Positions 18,436 through 27,595 of a stretch of 64,000 nucleotides of DNA are shown here, in pieces (position 1 is the stretch's first letter; every line of letters starts with the position of its first letter). The translations under genes were made by a program, and so were the position numbers. A model generated the notes under the pieces. It was not told where the DNA came from and made no database searches. It worked only from the letters and a program-made list of their open reading frames with translations. The DNA comes from Desulfomicrobium macestii (GTDB lineage: Bacteria > Desulfobacterota > Desulfovibrionia > Desulfovibrionales > Desulfomicrobiaceae): NCBI RefSeq assembly GCF_014873765.1, contig NZ_JADBGG010000008.1, positions 1-64,000 of the forward strand, written 5' to 3'.

Positions 18436-19676
18436 GCGCCCTCCTGCAGCCGGGACAAGAGCAGATCCCTGACCTCGTCGCGCAGCATGGCCAGCCCCTC
18501 CCCGTCCGGGCCGAAGGGATCGGCGTCCCCCAGCAGCTCGGCGGGAAGCTTGGAGCGCAGGGCCTCGAACTCGGGCACCATTTCCGTCAGCGGGGATGCG
18601 TCGAGGCGCAGCTGCGCGATGGCCTGCACCAAGCCGCCGAGCGGGGAATCGGCATCCGGGGCGGCGTCGGAGGCCAGGGGTTTCGTGGCGATGCGCAGCT
18701 TTTCGAGCCACACATCGCCCAGGTCCGCGGCCATGATGCGGAAGTCATCGCGCAGGCGCTCCTCCATACGATGCAGCTCTTCATGCAGGGCGCTGCGCCC
18801 CTCGAGCACGACCCGCAGCGCCACGGGGCGGCCTTCGGCGTCGCGCCGCTCACGCTCCATGGCCTCGCGCACGCGGTCGGCCACGGCTTCGATACGCTCG
18901 CACGGCGCGAGGTCCACCCGGCAGAGCGCGAAACGCAAGACGTCGAGGCACCGGAATTCCGCGTCCGTGATCCGCCCGTCCTCGACGGTGACGATCCGGC
19001 AGCCCTTGGCCCCGGCTTCGCGGATGTGCCGGGCCTGGATGTTGCCGGAAAAGACCACCCACGGATGGGTCTGCACGACCTCACCCTGGTGCACATGCCC
19101 CAGCGCCCAATAATCGTAGCCCTTGGAGGCCAGGCCTTCCAGCGTGCACGGGGCGTAGGGCTCGTGCCCGGCGCGGCCGGTCAGGCTGGTGTGCAGCAGG
19201 CCGATGTTGCACAGGCCGGGCAGGGCCTGCGGATAGGCGCGGCTCAGATCCTCGGTCACGCTGCGCCCTGCGAAGCTCTGGCCGTGGATGGCCACGCCCA
19301 GCTCATCAAGCGTCCTTGTCTCCGGTTTCCTGTGGGAAAAGATGGTCACGTTGTCCGGCAGGCCGAGGGCGCGGGTCAGGGAGCTGGCCGCGTCATGGTT
19401 GCCGGAGACCAGGAAAACCCTGATGCCCGCCTCGCGCAGGCGGCCCATGCGGTGGGTGAAGTACAGACCGGTGTTGTAGTCCTTCCAGTCGCCGTCAAAA
19501 AGGTCCCCGGCCAGCAGGACAAAGGCCACGCCTTCGTCGATGGCGAGGCTGACCAGGTTGTCGAAGGCCCGCCGCGCGGCCCCGCGGATCTGCTCCACGG
19601 GGGCGTCGGGGTAGGATTCAAGGCCCCTCAGGGGGCTGTCGAGATGGATGTCGGCGGCATGAATGAAGCGGAACAT
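18432..19676 (-). CDS. YhaO/SbcD-like metallophosphoesterase nuclease
   Basis: This 414-residue calcineurin-like phosphoesterase has the full Mre11/SbcD metal motifs in order: ADIHLDSP, LLAGDLFDGDW, VSGNHD, and the late GHVHQGE. The C-terminal part probably docks on the ATPase encoded downstream. Together they form a bacterial Mre11-Rad50-like pair of the YhaO-YhaN type. The two genes overlap by 4 bases. The ATG at 19676 follows AAGGGT. Its role in repair is inferred from the family. Confidence 0.9.
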   Translation of the reverse strand: MFRFIHAADIHLDSPLRGLESYPDAPVEQIRGAARRAFDNLVSLAIDEGVAFVLLAGDLFDGDWKDYNTGLYFTHRMGRLREAGIRVFLVSGNHDAASSLTRALGLPDNVTIFSHRKPETRTLDELGVAIHGQSFAGRSVTEDLSRAYPQALPGLCNIGLLHTSLTGRAGHEPYAPCTLEGLASKGYDYWALGHVHQGEVVQTHPWVVFSGNIQARHIREAGAKGCRIVTVEDGRITDAEFRCLDVLRFALCRVDLAPCERIEAVADRVREAMERERRDAEGRPVALRVVLEGRSALHEELHRMEERLRDDFRIMAADLGDVWLEKLRIATKPLASDAAPDADSPLGGLVQAIAQLRLDASPLTEMVPEFEALRSKLPAELLGDADPFGPDGEGLAMLRDEVRDLLLSRLQEGA

Positions 19677-19713
19677 GGGTCACCCTTGAAGAAGCTTGGA
19701 GGCAGGCCGCCTG

Positions 19714-21090
19714 TCAGAAGATGGGCATGTCCTGTCCGTTCACGGCCAGCTTGCCGCTGGCGAACATGGCCTGGGTCTTGATGATGCCGTCCTCGCGCAC
19801 GATCAGGTTGCGCGCCAGCAGCGGCTCGATCTGTTCGGCGTAGCGCTGTTGCACCAAGGTATCGAGATCGCCTTCGATCTGTTCGTTTTCGAGAGCAATA
19901 CGCAGCAGGCCCTTGAGCAGTTCCTCGTGCACGGCCATCTGCGCGGCGGCTTCAAGATGCTGCAGGAGCATGAGCGGATTCAGCGCGGCCTCGGCCCCCG
20001 GAGCCAGCAACTTGAGGGAAAAGGCGCCCGTGAAATCACCCATGGGCGTGGCCACCCGCAAATGCGGCATGTTCAGCTCCGGCGTTCCGGTCAGCACCTT
20101 GGCAAAGAAAGCGGCATAAAGTTCTCCGACCCGGTCAAAGAACATCTCGGACTCCGTGTCGGGCATGGTATGGTAGAGTTGCCTGAGTGCGGCCTGAAAT
20201 TCGCTCAGGGCCGCCGCGTCGATGTTCCTGCCCGTCAGCTCGCAGGAGGCCGGGCCATAGGCCGTGCCGCCCACGTCAACGCTCTGAAGGTCGACAATCT
20301 GCGAGTAATGATACAGTGCGCCGTCGCAGCTGCTATTGGAGGATACACGCAGATCACGCACCGTGATCGCGTCCCCTTCCGCCGGAGTGATGTTCATGGC
20401 CGAAACGCCCACCGTGGCCTGACCTGCATAGACGAAAGGCAGGACCTCGATCATGTCGAAATCCGACGACAGGGCCTCAAGTTCCATGTTCCCGTCCGCA
20501 GTCTTCAGCGCCAGACCCGGCATGGCCAGCTCGCCGCGCAGGGCACGGGTCGTTGGGAGATATTCGCCCTTCAGGGCAAGGCCCCCCCAGGTGACATGCT
20601 CGCCGTCCATGTCCCTGTCGATGGCGGGGATGAGCACATCGCCCGAGACCTCGCCGCCGAAACCGACACGCACCTCGGAAGTGGTTTGCGCCAGCTCGGG
20701 AAGCCGGGTGAAAAGGGTCTGTCCCACCCCTTCGGCAGTCAGGGGTTCGACAGTGCTCGTGATCCTCATGATCCCCGGCTTGCTGAAAAAGTTTCCGCCC
20801 TCGCCCGTCAGGGGTCCATGATGCAGGACATGACCGACGACAAAACGCAGGATTTCATCGTCGTTCGAATCGGTCAGGGTTCCGGGAACCCGAAGTTCAA
20901 CCAGGGTCTGAGCCGTGGAAGTGAAGAAGCCGCGCTCGTAACGCTGATTTGAGAGCGAGAGAAATCCATACCGCTCGTATTCTTTAACTGCTGAAAAATA
21001 CTGCTCCCGGGCCTGTCCCCCAAGCATGTATGCGGCTCCCGCATAGGCGCCAACGGCCAGAAATATCAAAAACGACAAGAACTTCTTCAC
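19714..21090 (-). CDS. DUF945 (YdgA-like) exported protein
   Basis: This 458-residue protein of the DUF945 family has one N-terminal membrane segment (about residues 2-20) followed by a long beta-rich extracytoplasmic region. The start is a GTG at 21090 because GGAGG lies 4 bases upstream; the longer ATG frame has no such site. YdgA-type proteins are poorly characterised and are sometimes linked to the envelope. It ends 37 bases before the YhaO gene on the same strand, so cotranscription is possible. No biochemical role is claimed. Confidence 0.75.
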   Translation of the reverse strand: MKKFLSFLIFLAVGAYAGAAYMLGGQAREQYFSAVKEYERYGFLSLSNQRYERGFFTSTAQTLVELRVPGTLTDSNDDEILRFVVGHVLHHGPLTGEGGNFFSKPGIMRITSTVEPLTAEGVGQTLFTRLPELAQTTSEVRVGFGGEVSGDVLIPAIDRDMDGEHVTWGGLALKGEYLPTTRALRGELAMPGLALKTADGNMELEALSSDFDMIEVLPFVYAGQATVGVSAMNITPAEGDAITVRDLRVSSNSSCDGALYHYSQIVDLQSVDVGGTAYGPASCELTGRNIDAAALSEFQAALRQLYHTMPDTESEMFFDRVGELYAAFFAKVLTGTPELNMPHLRVATPMGDFTGAFSLKLLAPGAEAALNPLMLLQHLEAAAQMAVHEELLKGLLRIALENEQIEGDLDTLVQQRYAEQIEPLLARNLIVREDGIIKTQAMFASGKLAVNGQDMPIF

Positions 21091-21228
21091 ACAACCTCCA
21101 GGCGTGCTCCGCCGGATAATGTCACCATTCAACGCCACAGCCAATCTGCTGGCATATCATGCTCAAGAAAACAACACATATCAAACACTTCACACCGCAC
21201 TAAAATCATCCTGCCGTTGTGCGGACGC

Positions 21229-21265
21229 AAAAAAATGACCCCCCTGGAAACGGCTTCCAGGGGGG
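21229..21265 (-). terminator. terminator of the lactate-oxidation operon
   Basis: An 11-base perfect stem (21239-21249 with 21255-21265) follows the ackA stop. On the minus strand it is trailed by a T run (complement of 21229-21235). Confidence 0.9.
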
Positions 21266-21292
21266 TACAAGGAGGGGGAGGGACTTTTTTGT

Positions 21293-22498
21293 CTACTTCA
21301 GGACGCTCAAAGTGGCCTTGGCTATGGCCAGTTCCTCGTTAGTGGGGATAACGAGGATGGCGACCTTGCTTCCGTCAGCCTGCACTGCCGTCGCGACTTT
21401 CTTGCGACCGGCGTTGCGGGTGGAATCTATACTGATGCCGAGATGTTCGAGATTCGCGCAGACGCGGGCACGGACGATTTCGTCATTCTCGCCGATGCCG
21501 GCGGTGAAGACCAGGGCGTCCAGGGGACCGGTCACGGCGTAATAGGCGCCGATGTATTTCTTGATGCGGTAGACGAACATGTCCACAGCCAGGGCGGCTT
21601 TCTTGTCGCCCTTTTCGGCTGCGGAATGGATGTCGCGCATGTCGTTCATGCCGCAGATGCCCTTGAGGCCGCTCTGCTTGTTCAAAATGGAGTCAACCTC
21701 ATCCATGGAGAGGCCCTTTTCCTTCATGAGAAAAGGCAGGATGGCGGGATCGATGTCGCCGCTGCGGGTGCCCATCATCACGCCCGCCAGAGGGGTGAGG
21801 CCCATGGAGGTGTCGATGCACTTGCCGCCGCGCACGGCCGCCATGCTGCAGCCGTTGCCCAGATGCAGGGTGACCAGGTTCACTTCGTCCTCGGCCTTGC
21901 CGAGCATGGCCGCCGCCTGCTGCGCGACATAGCGGTGCGAGGTGCCGTGGAATCCGTAACGGCGGATCTTGAGCTCTTCGTACAGTTCGTAGGGGATCGG
22001 GTACATGAACGCTTCGGCGGGCATGGTCTGATGGAATTCCGTGTCGAACACGGCCACCTGCGGCACACCGGCGAAAAGCTCGCGGGCAACCTCGATGCCG
22101 ACCAGGTTGGCCGGGTTGTGCAGGGGCGAAAGATGGCAGTTCTCACGGATCTTCTCGACCACGTCGTCATCGATGAGCGTGCTCTTGAACAGGGTCTCGC
22201 CGCCCTGAACGACACGGTGCCCGATGGCGTTGATTTCGGCGGAGGAGGCGATGACGCCGGTGTCCGCGCCCGTGACCAGATCGACCACGGTGTGCATGGC
22301 CGCGCGATGGTCGGGGAAGGCCACTTCGCGCTCGACCTCGGCCTCGCGCTCGGTGCCCGGCCAGGACTTCTGGCTGACCTTGCCCATGGCGTCGCCGATG
22401 CGCTCGACCAGGCCGGTGGTCATGACCGCGCCGTTATCCATGTCCAGGAGCTGGTATTTGAGGGAGGAACTCCCTGAATTGACTACAAATATCTTCAT
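21293..22498 (-). CDS. ackA: acetate kinase
   Basis: This 401-residue enzyme converts acetyl phosphate and ADP to acetate and ATP, the substrate-level ATP step of lactate oxidation. Signatures are the N-terminal NSGSSSLKYQL, the adenine-site region HLGNGCSMAAV, the active-site arginine segment GTRSGDIDP, and the C-terminal FTAGIGEND. The ATG follows GAGAGG. It lies 10 bases downstream of pta, so the two are cotranscribed. A strong terminator closes the unit. Confidence 0.97.
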   Translation of the reverse strand: MKIFVVNSGSSSLKYQLLDMDNGAVMTTGLVERIGDAMGKVSQKSWPGTEREAEVEREVAFPDHRAAMHTVVDLVTGADTGVIASSAEINAIGHRVVQGGETLFKSTLIDDDVVEKIRENCHLSPLHNPANLVGIEVARELFAGVPQVAVFDTEFHQTMPAEAFMYPIPYELYEELKIRRYGFHGTSHRYVAQQAAAMLGKAEDEVNLVTLHLGNGCSMAAVRGGKCIDTSMGLTPLAGVMMGTRSGDIDPAILPFLMKEKGLSMDEVDSILNKQSGLKGICGMNDMRDIHSAAEKGDKKAALAVDMFVYRIKKYIGAYYAVTGPLDALVFTAGIGENDEIVRARVCANLEHLGISIDSTRNAGRKKVATAVQADGSKVAILVIPTNEELAIAKATLSVLK

Positions 22499-22508
22499 AA
22501 TATCCTCT

Positions 22509-24611
22509 CTATATTAAACCTTTTTCGGCCTGGGCCTGAATGGCCGTGATGGCTACGGTGTTGACGATATCGGCGACGGTGCAACCGCGGCTCAGGTCAT
22601 TGACGGGTTTGTTGAGGCCCTGCAGGACCGGCCCGATGGCCACGGCGTTGGCGGCGCGCTGCACTGCCTTGTAGGTGTTGTTGCCGGTGTTCAGATCCGG
22701 GAAGATGAAAACCGTGGCCCGGCCGGCGACCTGGCTGCCCGGCAGCTTCTTGGCGCCGACTTCCGGATCGATGGCCGCGTCATACTGGAGCGGACCTTCA
22801 AGGAGCAGGCCCGGAGCCTTTTCGCGGGCGATGCGGGTGGCCTCGATGACCACGTCCACGTCTCCGCCCGCACCGGAATCACCGGTGGAATAGGACAGCA
22901 TGGCGACGCGCGGCTCAACTCCGAAAATGCGGGCCGTCTCGGCGGAGTTCATGGCGATCTCGGCCAGCTGCGGCGCAGTGGGATTGGGGTTCACGGCGCA
23001 GTCGCCGAAAACCAGCACGCGGTCTTTGAGGCACATCAGGAACACGCTCGACACGATGGACGCGCCGGGCTTGGTCTTGATGATCTGAAATGCGGGACGG
23101 ATGGTATGGGCCGTGGTGTTGATGGCGCCGGAAACCATACCGTCGGCCTGGCCCTTGAAGACCATCATGGTGCCGTAATAGGTCGGGTCCACCATGCAGT
23201 CGCAGGCCACTTCCTTGGAAACGCCCTTCTTCTTGCGCAGTTCCATGAAGGTGGAGACGTAATCGGCATATTCGGGGGACGCGGCCGGATCGATGATGTT
23301 CACGCCGGTCAGGCTGAGTCCGAGCTGGGAAGTCATGGATGCGATGGCCTTGGGGTCGCCGAGGATGGTCAGATCGACCACGCCGCGTCGCAGCAGGATG
23401 TCGGCGGCACGCAGGATGCGGTCATCGCCGCCTTCGGGCAGGACGATATGCTGCTTGTTGCGCTTGGCCTTTTCGATGAGGCCGTACTCGAACATCTGCG
23501 GAGTGACCTTGGTCGATTTCCGGGTATCGAGGCGCTGGCGAAGTTCGTCAGTGGCCACGTTCTCCTCGAACACGCCAAGGGCGGAGGCGATCTTCTTCTG
23601 ATCGCCCGGCTCGATCTTGCCGTACATGTTGTACAGGCGGCGCGCGGTCTGGAAGGTGGCTTCCTTGCCGAGCAATACGGGTACGGGCACGCCGGTCCAG
23701 CCGTCGATGAGCCGGGCCACGCTCTTGCCGGGGGCGATGCCGCCGGTGAGCAGGATTCCGGAGATGTCGGGATAGGATGACGACTGCCGGGATGCCAGGC
23801 TGCTGACGATGATGTCCGAGCGGTCGCCAGGGGTGACCACCAGGCTGCCGCGCTCAATGTAATTGAGAAAATTTTCGATCTGCATGGCGGCCACGACGAT
23901 GTCGTCGACCTGTGTGCCAAGATTTTCCTTGCCGTAAAGCACTTCCGCTCCGACCCACTTCATGACGTCGCCCACCGTGGGCTTGCCCAGAATGGCCACC
24001 TCGGGGATGATGTAGAGCAGCATGTCGGGCTTGTTCATGGACTTCTTGAGCGCGATGCGCAGGGCTTCGCGATCCGGGACGTCGGTGCGGTTTATGACCA
24101 CGCCGAGAATGTCCACGGCCTTGTCGGCAAAGGATTCCACCGCAAGCTTGGTGGTGCTTATGATCTCGTGCTCGGTCTTCTGGCAGGCGTTGGAGATGAC
24201 CAGAAGCGGGCTGCCCAGGTTGGCGGCGATGTCGGCGTTGATGTCGAACTCGAACGCGGGGCTGGTGCCTTCGAAATCAGTGCCTTCAAGCAGCACGAAA
24301 TCGCACTTGCTCTCCAGCTCTTTGTATTTGTTGATGATCTTTTCAATCAAGAGAGAATGCTGACCCGCGTTGACCAGTTCCTTGGCCTGCTGCATGGTCA
24401 GGGCGTAGGTCTCGCTGTACTGCAGGCCCAGGTAGAACTGGGACAGTACGAGGTCGATGTCGTGGTCCTTGCGGTCAGGCACATCGTTGATGATGGGTCT
24501 GAAAAAACCGACACGCCGAATGTCGCGCAGGAGCATTTGCATGACGCCCAGAACGATGGCTGATTTTCCGCTTCGAGATTCCGTTGCCGTAATGTATAGA
24601 TTTCTGGCCAT
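22509..24611 (-). CDS. pta: phosphate acetyltransferase (long form)
   Basis: This 700-residue enzyme converts acetyl-CoA and phosphate to acetyl phosphate. It is the long form, with an N-terminal BioD-like P-loop domain (ESRSGKSA at about residues 11-18), a central DRTGG domain, and a C-terminal catalytic PTA domain containing SYSTGDSGAGGDVD. The ATG follows AAGGGAAG. It feeds AckA, encoded 10 bases downstream. A terminator-like hairpin and 216 bases separate it from the dehydrogenase genes, so it probably also has its own promoter. Confidence 0.96.
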   Translation of the reverse strand: MARNLYITATESRSGKSAIVLGVMQMLLRDIRRVGFFRPIINDVPDRKDHDIDLVLSQFYLGLQYSETYALTMQQAKELVNAGQHSLLIEKIINKYKELESKCDFVLLEGTDFEGTSPAFEFDINADIAANLGSPLLVISNACQKTEHEIISTTKLAVESFADKAVDILGVVINRTDVPDREALRIALKKSMNKPDMLLYIIPEVAILGKPTVGDVMKWVGAEVLYGKENLGTQVDDIVVAAMQIENFLNYIERGSLVVTPGDRSDIIVSSLASRQSSSYPDISGILLTGGIAPGKSVARLIDGWTGVPVPVLLGKEATFQTARRLYNMYGKIEPGDQKKIASALGVFEENVATDELRQRLDTRKSTKVTPQMFEYGLIEKAKRNKQHIVLPEGGDDRILRAADILLRRGVVDLTILGDPKAIASMTSQLGLSLTGVNIIDPAASPEYADYVSTFMELRKKKGVSKEVACDCMVDPTYYGTMMVFKGQADGMVSGAINTTAHTIRPAFQIIKTKPGASIVSSVFLMCLKDRVLVFGDCAVNPNPTAPQLAEIAMNSAETARIFGVEPRVAMLSYSTGDSGAGGDVDVVIEATRIAREKAPGLLLEGPLQYDAAIDPEVGAKKLPGSQVAGRATVFIFPDLNTGNNTYKAVQRAANAVAIGPVLQGLNKPVNDLSRGCTVADIVNTVAITAIQAQAEKGLI

Positions 24612-24776
24612 AGTGCTTCCCTTGAAAGCCGGTTTCTTCTCGGGCGCGCACCGTGAGTGATTAGCGGCGACCCGTCAAATTGGTTGGTTACACAATCCGG
24701 TTGTTTGTGAAAAAAAGAGAACGATTAGTCAATGCCTTTTTTTCGACGGAATTTCAACCAACTGCATTATTAATCG

Positions 24777-24819
24777 AAAAGGCGCCGACACCGGGGTCAA
24801 AACCCCATGCGCCGACGCC
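24777..24819 (-). terminator. hairpin after the lactate dehydrogenase Fe-S gene
   Basis: A long imperfect GC stem (24781-24796 with 24803-24819) lies just beyond the stop. On the minus strand it is followed by TTTTCG. It may terminate only part of the transcripts before pta. The remaining gap to 24611 is AT-rich; no promoter could be assigned confidently. Confidence 0.65.
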
Positions 24820-24827
24820 GTGTCTCA

Positions 24828-26117
24828 TTAAAGCGTTTCCGCGTAGATTTCCATGACGTGTTTGACTGCGATCTGATCCTTGTGCTGGGAAAGCATGTCG
24901 GAAATCTGCAGCATGCACGCCGGGCAACCGGTTGCGACTACCTGGGCTCCGGAAGCGACAATGTTGTCGCGCTTCTGGGCACCAATGTCCTTGGAGACCT
25001 TGTAGTGCTGAAGGTTGAAGCTGCCGCCGCAACCGCAGCAACGATCGGCATCGGACATCTCGACAAATTCCATGTTCGGATTGGACTTCAGAAGAGCTCG
25101 GGGCTGTTCAGAAACCTTCATGGATTTTTTAAGATGACACGGATCATGGTATGTGACCTTGGTCCCATGGCCTTCGACGGGCATGGACACCTTCAGCACG
25201 TCAACCATGAACTGGTTGACGTCCATGACCTTGGCGGACATGGCCGCGATGCGGTCCTGCATGCTCTGGGTCTTGTCCCCGGACATGAGCGGCCACAGTT
25301 CGTGCATGGTCGCCGTGCAGGTGGCGCAGGCAGTGAGTAGATAATCGAAGTTCTCTTTTTCGAAAATCTCCAGATTACGTTTCACAAGCTTGTCGAAAGA
25401 CCCCTTGTCGCCCGAAGCCAGCGCCGGGATGCCGCAACACGCCTGGCCTGACGGCATGAAGATGCCCACTTCGTGATGGGTCAAGGCCTTGAGTACAGCC
25501 TGGCCGACCTGCGGGAATATCTTGTCGATGACGCAGCCGGGGAAAAAGGCCACCCGATATCCGCTCTTGCCGGGCCGGGTGTTGCGGGACGGTTCCAGCT
25601 TGCGCAGCGACTTCTTGGCCAGAGGCATGAAATGCCGGCCTTCGATGACCGCCAGATCAATGCGGGAACAGGACGAACCGATGACTTCGTTCGCGGACTT
25701 GGTGAACACGCCCTGGAACTTGGAAGCCACGTCCATGACGGAATTGAATACGCCAGGCTTGGTCAGAAGGCCCTGGAAGATGGCCTTCTTGACGGCGGGC
25801 AAACCCATGTATGTGTTCACGATGACGCGGGCTTTCAGGAAAATGTCCAGCACCTTCACGCCGCTGGGACAGTTGGCCGCGCACGAGCCGCACAGCAGGC
25901 ACATGTTGAGCTTGTCCTGAACGCCTACGGGATCCTTGATCATTTCATGGGACAGGTTTTCCAGGAGCGCGATCTTGCCCCGGGCCACGTCGCCCTCATT
26001 CATGGTTTCGGCAAAAACCGGGCAAACAGCCTGGCACATGCCGCACTTCATGCACGCGACCATCTGGTCGTCGAGTTCATGCAGCATTTTGGCCAGTTGA
26101 TGAACGTCTGCAGTCAT
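24828..26117 (-). CDS. D-lactate dehydrogenase iron-sulfur subunit (GlcF/CCG type)
   Basis: This 429-residue electron-transfer subunit has two N-terminal [4Fe-4S] motifs (CMKCGMCQAVCP and CLLCGSCAANCP) and two C-terminal CCG domains (including HDPCHLKK and DRCCGCGGSF). It would accept electrons from the FAD subunit encoded 2 bases upstream and pass them towards the membrane quinone pool or other carriers. Gene order matches the lactate cluster of Desulfovibrio. The ATG follows GGAGG. Glycolate oxidation is an alternative by family, but the permease and PFOR context supports lactate. Confidence 0.9.
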   Translation of the reverse strand: MTADVHQLAKMLHELDDQMVACMKCGMCQAVCPVFAETMNEGDVARGKIALLENLSHEMIKDPVGVQDKLNMCLLCGSCAANCPSGVKVLDIFLKARVIVNTYMGLPAVKKAIFQGLLTKPGVFNSVMDVASKFQGVFTKSANEVIGSSCSRIDLAVIEGRHFMPLAKKSLRKLEPSRNTRPGKSGYRVAFFPGCVIDKIFPQVGQAVLKALTHHEVGIFMPSGQACCGIPALASGDKGSFDKLVKRNLEIFEKENFDYLLTACATCTATMHELWPLMSGDKTQSMQDRIAAMSAKVMDVNQFMVDVLKVSMPVEGHGTKVTYHDPCHLKKSMKVSEQPRALLKSNPNMEFVEMSDADRCCGCGGSFNLQHYKVSKDIGAQKRDNIVASGAQVVATGCPACMLQISDMLSQHKDQIAVKHVMEIYAETL

Positions 26118-26119
26118 GA

Positions 26120-27508
26120 CTAGCCTCCGATTATTTTGCCGGGATTGAGCAGGTAATTGGGATCAACTGCTTTCTTGAGCCTGCGCGAGTAAATGATGGT
26201 CGCCTTGGAAGTTTCCTTCTCCAGCCACTTGGACTTGGCCGTACCGATGCCGTGCTCGCCGGACAGGGTACCGCCCAGGGACAGGGCCACATCGAAGATC
26301 TCGTCCACGGCCTGCTCCACGCGATGGAATTCTTCCTTGTCGCGTCTGTCGGTCAGGATGGTCGGATGCAAATTGCCGTCACCGGCATGGCCGAAGGTGC
26401 CGATCTGCAGCTTGTACTTGGCGCCGATGTTGTTGATGGCCGTGATCATGGCCGGAATCTGGCTGCGCGGCACGGTGGCGTCTTCGAGGACGGTGGTCGG
26501 ACGGGCGCGGGCCAGGGCAGGCAACGCGTTGCGGCGGGCTTCCCAAAGCTTGTTCTTCTCGGCGGCGTCCTTGGCCATCTGTACGCGTTTGGCGCCGTGC
26601 TTCTTGCAGATATCCAGAACCTTTTCGGCGTCGTCCTCGACCAGGGCAATGTGGCCGCCGTCGACTTCGATCAGCAGAATGGCTGCGGCGTCCCGCGGCA
26701 GACCGGCCTTGGTGAAATCCTCGACGTAGTTGATGGTCGCGTTGTCGAGCAGTTCCAGGGTGCAGGGAACGATCTTGTTGGCGATGATGGCCGCGACCGT
26801 CTCGGAAGCCTTGGCGATGTCGTCGAATTCGGCGAGCATGGCCTTGGAGGCGACTGGCGGCGGAACGAGCTTCAGGATGATCTCGTCGAAGACGCCAAGG
26901 GTCCCTTCGGAACCGACCATGAGCTGGGCGATATTGAGGCCCGTGACGCATTTGACGGTCTTGCCGCCGGACTTGATGTATTCGCCTTCGGCGTTCCAGA
27001 AATTGACGCCCATGACGTAGTCTTTGGTCACGCCGTATTTCAGGCCGCGCAGGCCGCCCGCGTTCTCGGCGACGTTGCCGCCCAGGGTGGACACGGCCTG
27101 GGAGCCCGGATCGGGCGGATAGAACAGGCCGCGCTTGGCCACTTCGGCCGCGAACTTGGCGGTGACTGCGCCGGGCTGGACCACGGCGTAGAGATCCTGT
27201 TCGTTGATTTCCAAAATTTTGTTGAGACCGTTGGTCAGGATGACGACGCCATGTTCCTTGGTGGGAATGGTGCCGCCGCTCAGATTGGTACCGGCGCCGC
27301 GAACGGTCATGGGCAGCTTGTTTTCGTTGCACAAGGCCACGGTTCTGCCCAGCTGCTCGCTGTTTGTCGGACGCAGGACCAGCTCGGGGATGACCGCGTC
27401 GAGAACTGCGGCATCATATGAATAGGAGTGCCGGTCGGACTCGCTATCGAGGACATTATCTTTGCCCAGCAGGGTCTTGAACTCAGTGAGCAGACTCGTC
27501 GAAATCAT
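26120..27508 (-). CDS. FAD-linked D-lactate dehydrogenase (GlcD family)
   Basis: This 462-residue flavoprotein oxidises D-lactate to pyruvate. The N-terminal FAD-binding PCMH domain includes VRGAGTNLSGG and PGSQAVSTLGGNVAENAGG. The C-terminal FAD-oxidase domain contains GTFGHAGDGNLHP and GEHGIGTAKSKWL. Length is normal for the family. The ATG at 27508 follows AAGGAGAG. Its stop lies 2 bases before the Fe-S subunit start, so the two form one complex. The D stereospecificity is inferred from the family and the conserved gene order. Confidence 0.92.
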   Translation of the reverse strand: MISTSLLTEFKTLLGKDNVLDSESDRHSYSYDAAVLDAVIPELVLRPTNSEQLGRTVALCNENKLPMTVRGAGTNLSGGTIPTKEHGVVILTNGLNKILEINEQDLYAVVQPGAVTAKFAAEVAKRGLFYPPDPGSQAVSTLGGNVAENAGGLRGLKYGVTKDYVMGVNFWNAEGEYIKSGGKTVKCVTGLNIAQLMVGSEGTLGVFDEIILKLVPPPVASKAMLAEFDDIAKASETVAAIIANKIVPCTLELLDNATINYVEDFTKAGLPRDAAAILLIEVDGGHIALVEDDAEKVLDICKKHGAKRVQMAKDAAEKNKLWEARRNALPALARARPTTVLEDATVPRSQIPAMITAINNIGAKYKLQIGTFGHAGDGNLHPTILTDRRDKEEFHRVEQAVDEIFDVALSLGGTLSGEHGIGTAKSKWLEKETSKATIIYSRRLKKAVDPNYLLNPGKIIGG

Positions 27509-27550
27509 TATTCTCTCCTTGCGTGAGATTCTTATGGATTCTCATGAAAT

Positions 27551-27587
27551 GCGGTCCCGAAAGCCTTGCGCGAACCTTCGGGACCGC
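27551..27587 (-). other. intercistronic hairpin, permease to dehydrogenase
   Basis: A perfect 11-base stem (27551-27561 with 27577-27587) sits between the permease stop and the dehydrogenase start. No T run follows on the minus strand, so RNA stabilisation or processing is likelier than strong termination. Confidence 0.65.
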
Positions 27588-27595
27588 CTGGTAAC

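Noticed and set aside
24612-24776. Possible Rex-type site in the pta leader
   Set aside because: TTGTG/CACAA half-sites are present but in the wrong relative orientation and spacing for the Rex consensus.
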